Of a stretch of 39,643 bases of DNA, positions 1 to 7,946 are shown one piece after another (position 1 is the first letter of the stretch; each line of letters opens with the position of its first letter). The DNA comes from Lysobacterales bacterium (lineage in GTDB: Bacteria > Pseudomonadota > Gammaproteobacteria > Steroidobacterales > Steroidobacteraceae), in NCBI GenBank assembly GCA_003819815.1, contig RPQJ01000022.1, positions 1 to 39,643 on the forward strand, read 5' to 3'. The notes under the pieces are model-generated. The model saw nothing but the letters and a program-made list of their open reading frames with translations. It made no database searches and was not told the origin of the DNA. The translations under genes and the position numbers were made by a program.

Positions 1-1
1 C

Positions 2-673
2 CTGGACATGCGGCAGGACCTCGGGGGCGCGGAACGCGCATACCGCGAGTCGCTCGCGATCAACCGCCAGCTCCTCGGCGACGAGCATCCGACGATCGCG
101 ACCAACCTGAACAACCTGGCCTTCACGGTCTACGCGCGGGGAAACCACGCCGAGGGCATCGACCTGCTGCGACAGGCACTCGAAATGCGTCGCCGCGTGC
201 TCGGGCCCGAGCACCCCGCCGTCGCCGGAAACGCGACGAGCCTCGCCTACTGGCTCGTCGACGAAGGTGCGCTGGACCAGGCGTCGCGGCTCGTCGAGGA
301 AGGCCTCGCGATCCGCACCAAGGTCCTCGGGCCCGATCACCCGCAGGTCGCGGGCACGCTCACGGTGAAGGCGAGCCTGCGCCTCGCGCAGCGCCGCTAC
401 GAGGACGCGAGGCAGCTCGCAGTCGAGGCGCGCAGCATCCTTCTCGCCGCGGACCTGCCCGACGACTCGTGGCAGGTCGCCGCCGCGAAGGCCACGGAGG
501 GTGCCGCGCTCACCGGCCTGAGACGCTACGCCGACGCCGAGCCGCTGCTGACGAGCAGTCTGCCGTCGCTCGCCGGGTCACCGATCCCGGGACTCGAGCA
601 GAAGGGCCGGAGCCGGCTCGTCGATCTCTACGTCGCCTGGGGGGAGCCTGCGAAGGCGGAGCGTTACCGGTAG
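2..673 (+). CDS. TPR (kinesin-light-chain type) protein, 3' part
   Basis: The reading frame is open to the left edge, so the N-terminus is missing; the ATG at 8 is probably internal. The visible ~223 residues are tetratricopeptide repeats of the 42-residue kinesin-light-chain type, with the recurring pattern 'A..L...L.IR...LG.DHP.VA' seen at least three times (GDEHPTIA, GPEHPAVA, GPDHPQVA). Such repeats form a helical scaffold that binds other proteins. In GC-rich proteobacteria they often make the C-terminal half of Ser/Thr protein kinases or of large sensor proteins, but no kinase domain is visible here, so that is inference. It ends 15 nt before the convergent M20 peptidase, with no recognisable terminator between. 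Confidence 0.85.
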   Translation: MDMRQDLGGAERAYRESLAINRQLLGDEHPTIATNLNNLAFTVYARGNHAEGIDLLRQALEMRRRVLGPEHPAVAGNATSLAYWLVDEGALDQASRLVEEGLAIRTKVLGPDHPQVAGTLTVKASLRLAQRRYEDARQLAVEARSILLAADLPDDSWQVAAAKATEGAALTGLRRYADAEPLLTSSLPSLAGSPIPGLEQKGRSRLVDLYVAWGEPAKAERYR

Positions 674-688
674 CGGACGCCAGGCGCT

Positions 689-2152
689 TCAGCGCGCGGC
701 GGTCGCGACGAGCCGCGCGTAGAACGTCACCAGCCGCTCGAGGTTCTCGAGCTTCAGGTGCTCGTCGGTGCCGTGGATCATCTCGAACTCGCGCATGCTC
801 GCGTGGATCGGCTGGTAGCGATAGACGTCGCCTGCGAGGTCCGCGAACGAGCGGCTGTCCGTCGTCGCCGTGACGAGGCCGGGCGCCACCGGCACGCTGC
901 CGCGCTCGGATGCGAGCGTCGCGATCAGTCGGAACGCGTCCGAGCCAGTCGACGACACGCGGGACGGTTCGTAGGGCGGCCGCTGCCAGTCGATCTCGAC
1001 CGCGAGGCCGCCGGTGGCGGCCCGCGCGTGATCGAGCACCGCCGCCGCGCTGTGCCCGGGGGCGATCCGGTAGTTGATCCAGGCGGCCGCATCCTGCGGC
1101 AGCACGTTCTCCTGCGGGCTGCCGCGCAGCATCGTCGGTGCGATCGTCGTGTGGAGCGTCGCCGCCCCGCCGGGCGTCGATGCGAGTTGTCGCACGAGAA
1201 GTGGCTCGAACAGCCAGTCGTTCGCGACCGCCACGCGCACCGGCAGCGGCGCATGCGGGGCGAGAGCGCGCAGCATGTCCGCCGCCGGTCCGTCGAAGCG
1301 CATCGGGAACGGCTGCGACGTGATCGCCAGTACCGCGCGGGCCATCACTTCGACGCCGGTCTCCGGCGGAGGAGCGGAGGAGTGCCCGCCGGTCGCAGGG
1401 GCCGTGATGCGCAGCGTGCCGTAACCTTTCTCCGCGACGCCCACCAGCGCGACGGGCCGCCCGAGCAGCGGGAAGTCCGTCACGGTCGCGAGGCCCTCGT
1501 CGAGCACGAACTCGAGCTGGGTCCCACGCGAGCGCAGCAGCTGCGCCGCGGCTGCCGCACCGGTGCCGCCCGTTTCCTCGTCGTGGCCGCTCACGACGAT
1601 CACGGTGCGTGCGGGCCGGAACCCATGGCTCGCCAGCGCCTCGAGCGCCTCGAAGATCGCGACCAGCGAGCCCTTGTCGTCGATCGTTCCGCGGCCCCAG
1701 ACCGCGCCGTCCGCGACCGTCCCGGAGAACGGCGGATGCGACCACTGCGAGTCGGTGCCGCCCGTCACCGGCACGACGTCGTGGTGCGCAAGGAGCAGCA
1801 TCGCGGGCCGCGACGCATCGCTGCCGGCCCAGGTGTAGACGAGCGTGCGACCCGCCACGACCTCCTTCTGCATCACGGCGTGCGCCGCCGGGTAGGCGGA
1901 GGCGAGCCACTCGTGAAAGCGATCGAATTCCGGCGCGTACGCTTCGTCGGATGCGCGGATCGTGCGGAATCGAACGGCCTCGCCGACTCGACGCGCCGCT
2001 CCGTCCAGATCGAATGCAGGCGCCGGCGCAACGGCCTCGGCGTCGAGGAGCGTCACCGGCGAGTCGAGCGCGAGGGTGCGCACCGCGATCGTGCCCGCGA
2101 GGGCGGCGAGCGAGAGCGCCAGCACGAGAAGGATCCTGCGGAGGAGTCGCAT
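689..2152 (-). CDS. M20 family metallopeptidase, membrane-anchored (CPS1/PM20D1-like)
   Basis: Zinc-dependent exopeptidase or amidohydrolase of the M20 family. An N-terminal hydrophobic segment (about residues 6-28) acts as signal anchor, so the enzyme is probably periplasmic. Family motifs are present in order: AHHDVVP (metal His and Asp), GRGTIDDKG (bridging Asp), GHDEETGG (catalytic and metal Glu), VLDEG, the dimerisation-domain GGHSSAPP, and a C-terminal HGTDEHL (last metal His). Length (487 aa) suits the carboxypeptidase S/PM20D1 branch, which is longer than DapE or ArgE. I chose the ATG at 2152 over the in-frame GTG at 2167 because AAGGTG lies just upstream of the ATG. It is divergent from the Nramp-like transporter. 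The substrate is unknown; peptides or N-acyl amino acids are possible. Confidence 0.9.
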   Translation of the reverse strand: MRLLRRILLVLALSLAALAGTIAVRTLALDSPVTLLDAEAVAPAPAFDLDGAARRVGEAVRFRTIRASDEAYAPEFDRFHEWLASAYPAAHAVMQKEVVAGRTLVYTWAGSDASRPAMLLLAHHDVVPVTGGTDSQWSHPPFSGTVADGAVWGRGTIDDKGSLVAIFEALEALASHGFRPARTVIVVSGHDEETGGTGAAAAAQLLRSRGTQLEFVLDEGLATVTDFPLLGRPVALVGVAEKGYGTLRITAPATGGHSSAPPPETGVEVMARAVLAITSQPFPMRFDGPAADMLRALAPHAPLPVRVAVANDWLFEPLLVRQLASTPGGAATLHTTIAPTMLRGSPQENVLPQDAAAWINYRIAPGHSAAAVLDHARAATGGLAVEIDWQRPPYEPSRVSSTGSDAFRLIATLASERGSVPVAPGLVTATTDSRSFADLAGDVYRYQPIHASMREFEMIHGTDEHLKLENLERLVTFYARLVATAAR

Positions 2153-2198
2153 CGACGCACCTTGCACGGCGACCGGAATGCATGGAGGCTACGCTGCG

Positions 2199-3419
2199 AT
2201 GAGGGGGAAGGCGAGTCGGCGGGAACCGTCCGCGGGGAGACCCCGCAGCGCGCTCGCAGGCGCGATGTTCCTCATGGCGACGAGCGCGATCGGGCCGGGG
2301 TTCATCACGCAGACGACGCAATTCACGGCCCAGCTCGGCGCGGCCTTCGCCTTCGCGATCCTGGCCTCCGTGCTCGTCGACGTCGCGGTGCAGCTGAACG
2401 TCTGGCGCGTGATCGGAGTCTCCGGGCTGCGGGCCCAGGATCTGGCCGACCGGATGTGGAGCGGACTCGGCGCGGTGCTCGCCGGCATCGTCGTTCTCGG
2501 CGGCCTCGTGTTCAACGTCGGCAACGTCGCGGGCGCAGGGCTCGGCCTCGAGGCGCTGCTCGGCCTGCCGGCGCGCTGGGGTGGAGCGCTGTCGGCAGTA
2601 CTCGCCGTCGGCGTCTTTCTCTCCCGGCGCGCAGGGGTCGCGATGGACCGCATCGTCGTCGTGCTCGGCGCGCTCATGATCGTGCTGACGACGTACGTCG
2701 CGCTCGTGTCGGACCCGCCGGTCGGGGACGCGCTCCGGAACTCCGTGCTTCCCGAACGGATCGACCTGCTCGCGATCACGACCCTGATCGGGGGCACCGT
2801 CGGCGGCTACATCACCTACGCCGGGGCGCACCGACTGGTGGATGCCGGGGTGCAGGGCGTCGATCGCGTGGGAGAGATCTCGCGGGCCGCCGTGACCGGC
2901 GTGCTGCTGACCGGCGCGATGCGCGTGCTGCTGTTCCTGGCCGTGCTCGGCGTCGTGTCGGCAGGTCACGCGCTCGATCCCGCGCATCCGGCGGCTTCCG
3001 CGTTCGAGGCCGCGGCGGGCGAAGTCGGCCGGCGCGTGTACGGGCTGGTGCTGTGGGCGGCCGCGATCACCTCCGTGATCGGTGCTTCCTACACGTCGGT
3101 TTCCTTCTTCGCGAGGGCCGGCGCGAGCGATGGTCCGCGCCGCAGCGCGGGCGTTGTCGCCTTCATTGCGGTGTCGGCCGCGATCTACCTCGCGATCGGT
3201 ACGGCCCCGGTCTCGCTCCTCGTCTTCGCCGGCGCGTTCAACGGCATCCTGCTGCCGGCCGGACTTGCGGTGATGCTGTGGATCGCCGTGGGACGGCCGG
3301 ACCTGCTGGGCGGATACCGCTACCCCCGCGGCCTGATCGTGATGGGCGTCGCCGGCTGGCTCGTCACTCTGTATCTTGGCGCCCGCTCGATTGCGGGGCT
3401 TGCGGCGCTGCTGCGGTGA
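2199..3419 (+). CDS. Nramp-fold transporter of the YcsG-like branch
   Basis: Polytopic inner-membrane protein (406 aa, about 11 hydrophobic segments) with the opening MATSAIGPGFITQTTQ typical of Nramp-related proteins similar to Bacillus YcsG. Canonical Nramp metal-binding motifs are absent: TM1 has GPGFITQTTQ where DPGN is expected, and the TM6 region (about residues 191-212, GGTVGGYITYAGAH) has no MPH. It therefore may not carry Mn or Fe; substrate is unknown. In Bacillus the ycsG gene sits with 5-oxoproline metabolism genes; here its divergent neighbour is an M20 peptidase, which might hint at amino-acid or peptide-derived substrates (inference). Start at ATG 2199 is preferred for GGAGG at 2184-2188; an in-frame ATG at 2178 is the alternative. 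Confidence 0.85.
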   Translation: MRGKASRREPSAGRPRSALAGAMFLMATSAIGPGFITQTTQFTAQLGAAFAFAILASVLVDVAVQLNVWRVIGVSGLRAQDLADRMWSGLGAVLAGIVVLGGLVFNVGNVAGAGLGLEALLGLPARWGGALSAVLAVGVFLSRRAGVAMDRIVVVLGALMIVLTTYVALVSDPPVGDALRNSVLPERIDLLAITTLIGGTVGGYITYAGAHRLVDAGVQGVDRVGEISRAAVTGVLLTGAMRVLLFLAVLGVVSAGHALDPAHPAASAFEAAAGEVGRRVYGLVLWAAAITSVIGASYTSVSFFARAGASDGPRRSAGVVAFIAVSAAIYLAIGTAPVSLLVFAGAFNGILLPAGLAVMLWIAVGRPDLLGGYRYPRGLIVMGVAGWLVTLYLGARSIAGLAALLR

Positions 3420-3603
3420 ACGCCCGGGAGAGCGTCGGAAAAATTGACGATCGCGAACGAGCGCGGCATCGGGGGCGAGGCAGCGCGCTCGTTTCCTCGC
3501 GTCGCTGGCAGGAATGTCCGACACTGGTGCGACAATTGCATCCGGCCTCGATCGTTCGTCCATGCTGATCGCCGCACGCAGCCTTCCGAGGGAGACCACC
3601 AGA

Positions 3604-4287
3604 ATGTCCACGAATCTCCGTTCGAGCATCCCGAATCGAACGCCGGTGCGACTGGCGACGGCAGCGGTCGCGATCCTTGCCGCAGGCCATGCGCACGGGC
3701 AGGCCGCGCCCGAGCTCGCGTCCCTGACGTTGCAGAAGTCGCTGATTGCAGGCTGCCTGCCCGTGAAATCCACGATCGCGCTCACAGCGCCCGCGCCCGC
3801 GGGCGGGCTGAAGGTGACGCTGAGCGAGACGCTCGCGGCGGCCACGGTCGCCACGACGGTGACGGTGCCGGAGGGCGCGACCTCGAAGGTGTTCTACGTG
3901 AAGACGCAGCGCGTGTACGCGGAGGAGACGGGCACCGTGAGCGCGACGCTCGCCGGGACGACGCTGACGCAGGGCCTCACGCTGCACCCGATCGGCATGT
4001 TCTGGGTGCGGCTGACGCCGTACGCGACGCACGGCGGCACGCCGGTCGAGATGACGGCCAAGCTCGACTGCAAGATCGTCGGCGAGCCGGTGCTGATCGA
4101 GTTCTCGAGTTCCGATCCGTCGGTGGCCGGCACGACCGTGCCGAGCATCCTCGCGACCGAGGGCATGTGGTACGTGCCCGTGCCCGTCTACACGAATCCG
4201 GTGAGCTCGACGAAGAAGGTGGTGCTGACCGCGACGGCGAACGGCTATTCGAAGTCGCGCACGCAGACGGTGTGGCCGCCGAAGTAG
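3604..4287 (+). CDS. secreted protein with two Ig-like repeats, unknown function
   Basis: 227 aa with a clear signal peptide (basic n-region, hydrophobic LATAAVAILAAGHAHG, likely cleavage after AHGQA). The mature part shows two copies of a beta-sandwich repeat: the first carries TIALTAPAPAGGLKVTLSE and TVTVPEGATSKVFYVKT, a pattern common in bacterial surface and secreted Ig-like repeats; the second (from about residue 130) is weaker and ends in VVLTATANGYSKSRTQTVWPPK. No enzyme motif, anchor or sorting signal is visible. GAGGGAG at 3588-3594 supports the ATG at 3604 over the in-frame ATG at 3514. It stands alone between the transporter and tRNA-Glu. The 184 nt upstream contain a TTGACG (3444-3449) but no good -10. 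Confidence 0.7.
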   Translation: MSTNLRSSIPNRTPVRLATAAVAILAAGHAHGQAAPELASLTLQKSLIAGCLPVKSTIALTAPAPAGGLKVTLSETLAAATVATTVTVPEGATSKVFYVKTQRVYAEETGTVSATLAGTTLTQGLTLHPIGMFWVRLTPYATHGGTPVEMTAKLDCKIVGEPVLIEFSSSDPSVAGTTVPSILATEGMWYVPVPVYTNPVSSTKKVVLTATANGYSKSRTQTVWPPK

Positions 4288-4292
4288 GCGGC

Positions 4293-4308
4293 GCGGGCGG
4301 CGGCCCGC
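4293..4308. terminator. GC-rich hairpin between convergent genes
   Basis: GCGGGC/GCCCGC stem with a 4-nt loop just after the stop of the secreted protein and before the 3' end of tRNA-Glu, so it could help end transcription from either side. There is no T-run on either strand, so it is not a classical intrinsic terminator. Confidence 0.2.
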
Positions 4309-4339
4309 CGGGCGGGAACCGGGACAGGCCTTCGGAGAA

Positions 4340-4415
4340 TGGCGCTCCCAGAGGGATTCGAACCCTCGTACCAGCCTTGAGAGGGCTGTGTCCTGGGCCT
4401 CTAGACGATGGGAGC
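4340..4415 (-). tRNA. tRNA-Glu(CTC)
   Basis: 76 nt including an encoded CCA. The acceptor stem GCTCCCA/TGGGAGC is perfect with discriminator G. D-arm, CGTCTAGAGGCCCAGGACAC and T-arm GGTTCGAATCC match bacterial tRNA-Glu closely. The anticodon stem CAGCC/GGCTG encloses loop CTCTCAA, giving anticodon CTC, which reads GAG. Many bacteria use only the TTC isoacceptor; a CTC gene fits a genome where GAG dominates. Confidence 0.95.
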
Positions 4416-4457
4416 GTGCCTGGACGGACGGACTAACGAGTCCGCGTGAGGGCGCGT

Positions 4458-4485
4458 ATTATACGCAGCCCTTTGCATTGGTCCA
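4458..4485 (-). promoter_or_regulatory. promoter of tRNA-Glu
   Basis: On the minus strand a perfect -10 TATAAT (4463-4458) follows TGGACC (4485-4480; 4 of 6 matches to the -35 consensus) with a 16-nt spacer. The presumed start is followed by a GC-rich discriminator (GCGCCC), typical of stable RNA promoters under stringent control. The tRNA begins about 40 nt downstream. The -10 sits in the palindrome GCGTATTATACGC, so the same bases give TATTAT (4457-4462) on the plus strand towards pcnB. Confidence 0.75.
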
Positions 4486-4500
4486 GCGGAAGACGACGCA

Positions 4501-5862
4501 TTGCGCCCGTTCGAAGAAGACATCCCTGCGGGGCACCCGCCTCCCGTCGTCGTCCCCCGCGCCGAGCACACGATCTCGCGCGCGAACATCTCGCCGAACG
4601 CGCTCAGGGTGCTCTACCGCCTGAAAGACGCGGGCTACCAGGCCTTCCTGGTCGGCGGGGCGGTGCGGGACCTGCTGCTAGGCCTCGGGCCGAAGGATTT
4701 CGACATCGCGACCGACGCGCACCCCGAGCAGGTCCGCAAGCTCTTCCGCAACTGCCGCCTGATCGGCCGGCGCTTCCACCTGGCCCACGTGCGCTTCGGC
4801 ATGGAGATCGTCGAGGTCGCGACCTTCCGCGCGGCCCACACGGAAATGGACGAGGACCACGGCGTAGACGAGTCCGGCCACCGCGTGCTCGACGAGCACG
4901 GCCGCATCCTGCGCGACAACCTCTACGGCACGATCGAGGAAGACGTGTGGCGGCGCGACTTCACCGCGAACGCCCTCTACTACAACATCGTCGACTACTC
5001 GATCTGGGACTACGTGGGCGGCGTGCCCGACGCGCGCGACCGCGTGCTGCGCCTCATCGGGGACCCGATGACGCGCTACCGCGAAGACCCCGTCCGCATG
5101 CTGCGGGCGGCGCGATTCGCCGGCAAGCTCGGCTTCACGCTGCACCCTGACACCGAGGCGCCGATCCACGATCTCGCCTGGATGCTCGACTCGGTCCCGC
5201 CCGCGCGGCTCTACGACGAGACGGCCAAGCTCCTGCTCACGGGCTCCGCGGAAGTGTCGTTCGACCTCCTTGGGCAGCTCGACCTCCTGCCGCACCTGAT
5301 GCCGGACGTCGCAGCTGCCGTGCGCGAGGCGCCGGACTCGCCCGGCGTGCGCCTGTTGCGGCTCGGCCTCGAGAATACCGACCAGCGCATTGCGGCGGAC
5401 CAGTCGGTCACGCCGATGTTTCTCTTCGCGGTCCTGCTCTGGCCGGCGATCCTGCGCGCGGCCGGCACGCCGAACGGCCCGCTGACCGACGACGTGACCG
5501 CGCTGTCGGCCGTTTGCGATGCCGTCGTTTCCCGGCAGATGCGCCGCATCGCGGTCCCGAAGCGCTTCACGCTGCCGATGCGCGACCTGGTGCTGCTGCA
5601 GCCGCGCTTCGAGCGACGCTCGGGTCGACGCGCACTGCGACTGCTCGAGCACCCGCGGTTCCGGGCAGCCTACGATTTCCTGCTGCTGCGGGCGGCTTCG
5701 GGCGAGATCGACCCGGAGGTCGCGGAGTGGTGGACGCGCCTGCAGGCCATGCCGGAGCAGGAGCGGATAGCGGAAGTCGAGAGCCGGCCGGTCGAGGAGG
5801 GCGCGGCGCCGCCGCGCAGCCGTTCGCGTCGTCGCCGGCGTCGACGCCCTGCGGCCGGCTGA
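4501..5862 (+). CDS. pcnB: poly(A) polymerase I
   Basis: Adds poly(A) tails to RNA 3' ends, marking them for decay. The class II nucleotidyltransferase core is clear: LVGGAVRDLLLG, the catalytic DFDIAT (two metal-binding Asp), and PEQVRKLFRNCRLIGRRF with RFGMEIVEVATFR, which follow E. coli PcnB rather than CCA-adding enzyme. The RNA-binding domain follows (RMLRAARFAGKLGF). The C-terminus is a very basic tail (SRSRRRRRRRP), as in other PcnB proteins. Length is 453 aa. The start is a TTG at 4501, as no ATG or GTG lies near the conserved N-terminus; an upstream non-standard ATT cannot be excluded. folK follows after 12 nt, the usual order. Confidence 0.95.
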   Translation: MRPFEEDIPAGHPPPVVVPRAEHTISRANISPNALRVLYRLKDAGYQAFLVGGAVRDLLLGLGPKDFDIATDAHPEQVRKLFRNCRLIGRRFHLAHVRFGMEIVEVATFRAAHTEMDEDHGVDESGHRVLDEHGRILRDNLYGTIEEDVWRRDFTANALYYNIVDYSIWDYVGGVPDARDRVLRLIGDPMTRYREDPVRMLRAARFAGKLGFTLHPDTEAPIHDLAWMLDSVPPARLYDETAKLLLTGSAEVSFDLLGQLDLLPHLMPDVAAAVREAPDSPGVRLLRLGLENTDQRIAADQSVTPMFLFAVLLWPAILRAAGTPNGPLTDDVTALSAVCDAVVSRQMRRIAVPKRFTLPMRDLVLLQPRFERRSGRRALRLLEHPRFRAAYDFLLLRAASGEIDPEVAEWWTRLQAMPEQERIAEVESRPVEEGAAPPRSRSRRRRRRRPAAG

Positions 5863-5874
5863 AGCGCGCTCGTC

Positions 5875-6378
5875 GTGGCCGTGGCCCGCCTGTCGCCCGC
5901 CTACGTCGCGCTCGGGAGTAATCTCGACGACCCGCGCTCGAGGGTGCTCGAAGCGCTCGATGCCCTCGAGCATCGAGTGCGCGCCACGAGGCTCGTGCTG
6001 CGTTCGTCGCTTTATGTCACCTCCCCGGTCGGGCCCGTCGAGCAGCCGGACTTCGTCAACGCCGTGGCGGGACTGCTGACCGGACTCGATCCTGCGTCGC
6101 TGCTCGCCGAACTCAAGGAACTCGAGCGAAGCCTCGGCCGTGCGCCGTCCAGCGTGCGCTGGGGCCCGCGACGGATCGACCTCGACCTGCTCGTGCATGG
6201 CCCATCGCGTCTCGCGTCGCCGGGACTCCTGCTGCCGCACCCGGGCATCGCCGGGCGGGCGTTCGTCCTCGAGCCGCTCGCGGAGATCGCGCCGGATCTC
6301 GAGGTGCCGGGTGTCGGCGTCGTCCGCGACCTGCTCGCGCGCGTGGATCGCAGCAGCGTCGCAAGGATCGCCGCATGA
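5875..6378 (+). CDS. folK: HPPK, folate biosynthesis pyrophosphokinase
   Basis: Transfers pyrophosphate from ATP to 6-hydroxymethyl-7,8-dihydropterin, the step before dihydropteroate synthase. Visible are the N-terminal YVALGSNLDDP, SSLYVTSPVG, QPDFVNAV, and the family signature RWGPRRIDLDLL with its two Mg-binding Asp, then LPHPGIAGRAFVLEPLAEIAP. 167 aa is normal. The start is GTG at 5875, with a second GTG at 5881 equally possible; neither has a strong Shine-Dalgarno. Its stop overlaps the next start (ATGA at 6375-6378), so the deoxynucleoside kinase is probably translationally coupled. Confidence 0.95.
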   Translation: MAVARLSPAYVALGSNLDDPRSRVLEALDALEHRVRATRLVLRSSLYVTSPVGPVEQPDFVNAVAGLLTGLDPASLLAELKELERSLGRAPSSVRWGPRRIDLDLLVHGPSRLASPGLLLPHPGIAGRAFVLEPLAEIAPDLEVPGVGVVRDLLARVDRSSVARIAA

Positions 6379-7046
6379 GCGTCGCGGTCGACACGATCCT
6401 GCAGACGCCGCATCGGTACGTCGTGGTCGAGGGGCCCATCGGCGTCGGCAAGACGAGCCTCGCGCGCCGGCTCGCGAAGAGCTTCGGCAGCGAACTCGTG
6501 CTCGAGCAGGGCGACGAGAACCCGTTCCTCGAGCGCTTCTACCGCAACCCGCGGGCTGCAGCTTTCCAGACGCAGCTCTATTTCCTGTTCCAGCGCGCGC
6601 GCCAGATCCAGGACCTGCGCCAGGCGGATCTCTTCGAGCGGGTGAGGGTGGCGGACTACCTGCTCGACAAGGATCGCCTGTTCGCGCGGCTCACGCTCGA
6701 CGACGAGGAGTACGCGCTCTACGAGCAGGTCTACTCGCGGCTCGCGATCGATGCGCCGGTGCCGGACCTCGTGGTCTACCTGCAGGCGCCCGTCGACGTG
6801 CTGCTCGAGCGCGTCGCGCGCCGCGGCATCGCCTACGAGCAGGCCATCGAGCGGCGCTACCTCGAGCGCCTGGTGGAGTCGTATTCGCGGTTCTTCCTCG
6901 AGTACGACGCCGCGCCGGTGCTCATGGTCAACGCGACGGAGATCGACCTCGTGGGCAGCGAGGCGGACTACGCCGGGCTCCTGGCCGAGGTGGTCCGGGC
7001 ACGCAGGGGCCGGCACTATTTCAATCCCATGAAGAGCCTCGTGTAG
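6375..7046 (+). CDS. deoxynucleoside kinase (dCK/dGK family)
   Basis: Phosphorylates a deoxynucleoside at the 5' position in dNTP salvage. The P-loop is VEGPIGVGKTSLARRLAK (about residues 17-34). NPFLERFYRNP corresponds to the substrate-side motif of bacterial dAK/dGK enzymes, DRLFARLTLDDEEYALYEQVY to the nucleoside-binding helix region, and YLQAPVDVLLERVARRG to the lid. 223 aa matches the family. It is annotated in many gammaproteobacteria simply as deoxynucleoside kinase; which base it prefers cannot be told. The first codon overlaps the folK stop, and panB follows after 62 nt. Confidence 0.9.
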   Translation: MSVAVDTILQTPHRYVVVEGPIGVGKTSLARRLAKSFGSELVLEQGDENPFLERFYRNPRAAAFQTQLYFLFQRARQIQDLRQADLFERVRVADYLLDKDRLFARLTLDDEEYALYEQVYSRLAIDAPVPDLVVYLQAPVDVLLERVARRGIAYEQAIERRYLERLVESYSRFFLEYDAAPVLMVNATEIDLVGSEADYAGLLAEVVRARRGRHYFNPMKSLV

Positions 7047-7108
7047 CCCCGGCGTTGATGTTTCGGGGCCGGTCCGTCATTCTTGCGCCCTGGTCCGGGA
7101 CGGCGCCG

Positions 7109-7936
7109 ATGTACACACAACTCCAACTGCGGGACTCAGCCCGCCCGCCGGTCAACGTCTCGACCTTGCGCCGCATGAAGGAGCAGGGCGAGAAGATCGC
7201 CAGCATCACCTGCTACGACGCGAGCTTCGCCGCGCTGGTCGACGCGGCCGACGTCGACGTCGTGCTCGTCGGCGACTCGCTCGGCATGGTGATCCAGGGG
7301 TACGACACGACCGTGCCGGTCACGCTCGACAACGTCATCTATCACTGCAAGGCGGTCGCCCGTGGGCTCGTGCGGCCGTTCCTGATGGCCGACATGCCGT
7401 TCATGACCTACACCTCCCGCGAGCAGGCACTGCAGAACGCGGTACGACTGATGCAGGAGGGCGGCGCGAAGATGGTGAAGCTCGAGGGCGGCGCGGGCCA
7501 GGTCGAGATCGTCGAATTCCTCGCGAAGCACGACATCCCGCTCTGCGCGCACCTCGGGCTCAAGCCGCAGTCGGTGCACAAGACGGGCGGCTTCCGGGTG
7601 CAGGGCCGCGAGGACGCCGCCGCCGAGCAGATGGCGCGTGATGCCGAGGCGCTGCAGGACGCCGGCGCCGACATCGTGCTGCTCGAGTGCATACCGGCCG
7701 CGCTCGGGGCCGCGATCACCCGCCGCCTGCACGTGCCCGTGATCGGCATCGGCGCCGGACCGGACACCGACGGCCAGATCCTCGTTCTCTACGACGTGCT
7801 CGACATCACGCCGGGGCGCAAGCCGCGGTTCGTACGCAACTACATGGCGGGGCACGACAGCCCACTCGCCGGCATCCGGGCGTACGTCGAGGCGGTGAAG
7901 TCCCGTGCTTATCCCGCGCCGGAACACTGCTTCTGA
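7109..7936 (+). CDS. panB: 3-methyl-2-oxobutanoate hydroxymethyltransferase
   Basis: First committed enzyme of pantothenate synthesis: adds a hydroxymethyl group from methylene-tetrahydrofolate to 2-oxoisovalerate, giving ketopantoate. TIM-barrel motifs: TCYDASFAALVD, VGDSLGM (metal Asp), YDTTVPVTLDN, MADMPFMTY (second Asp), MVKLEGG, AHLGLKPQSVHKTGGF, and the catalytic Glu in LLECIPAAL, then VIGIGAG. The C-terminus EHCF aligns with the normal end. The ATG at 7109 follows a GGGACGG; ATG 7058 in frame would add 17 residues without support. The folate link to folK next door is a natural grouping. panC starts 10 nt after the stop. Confidence 0.96.
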   Translation: MYTQLQLRDSARPPVNVSTLRRMKEQGEKIASITCYDASFAALVDAADVDVVLVGDSLGMVIQGYDTTVPVTLDNVIYHCKAVARGLVRPFLMADMPFMTYTSREQALQNAVRLMQEGGAKMVKLEGGAGQVEIVEFLAKHDIPLCAHLGLKPQSVHKTGGFRVQGREDAAAEQMARDAEALQDAGADIVLLECIPAALGAAITRRLHVPVIGIGAGPDTDGQILVLYDVLDITPGRKPRFVRNYMAGHDSPLAGIRAYVEAVKSRAYPAPEHCF

Positions 7937-7946
7937 CGCGCCCGCG

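Noticed and set aside
510-3854. Very long minus-strand open frame (over 1,100 codons)
   Set aside because: It is a shadow of the M20 and transporter genes in GC-rich DNA; composition is Arg/Ala-rich with no domain.
7047-7108. Riboswitch or terminator before panB
   Set aside because: Only a 6-bp GCCCCG/CGGGGC stem with a 12-nt loop is present, too little to claim a regulatory RNA.
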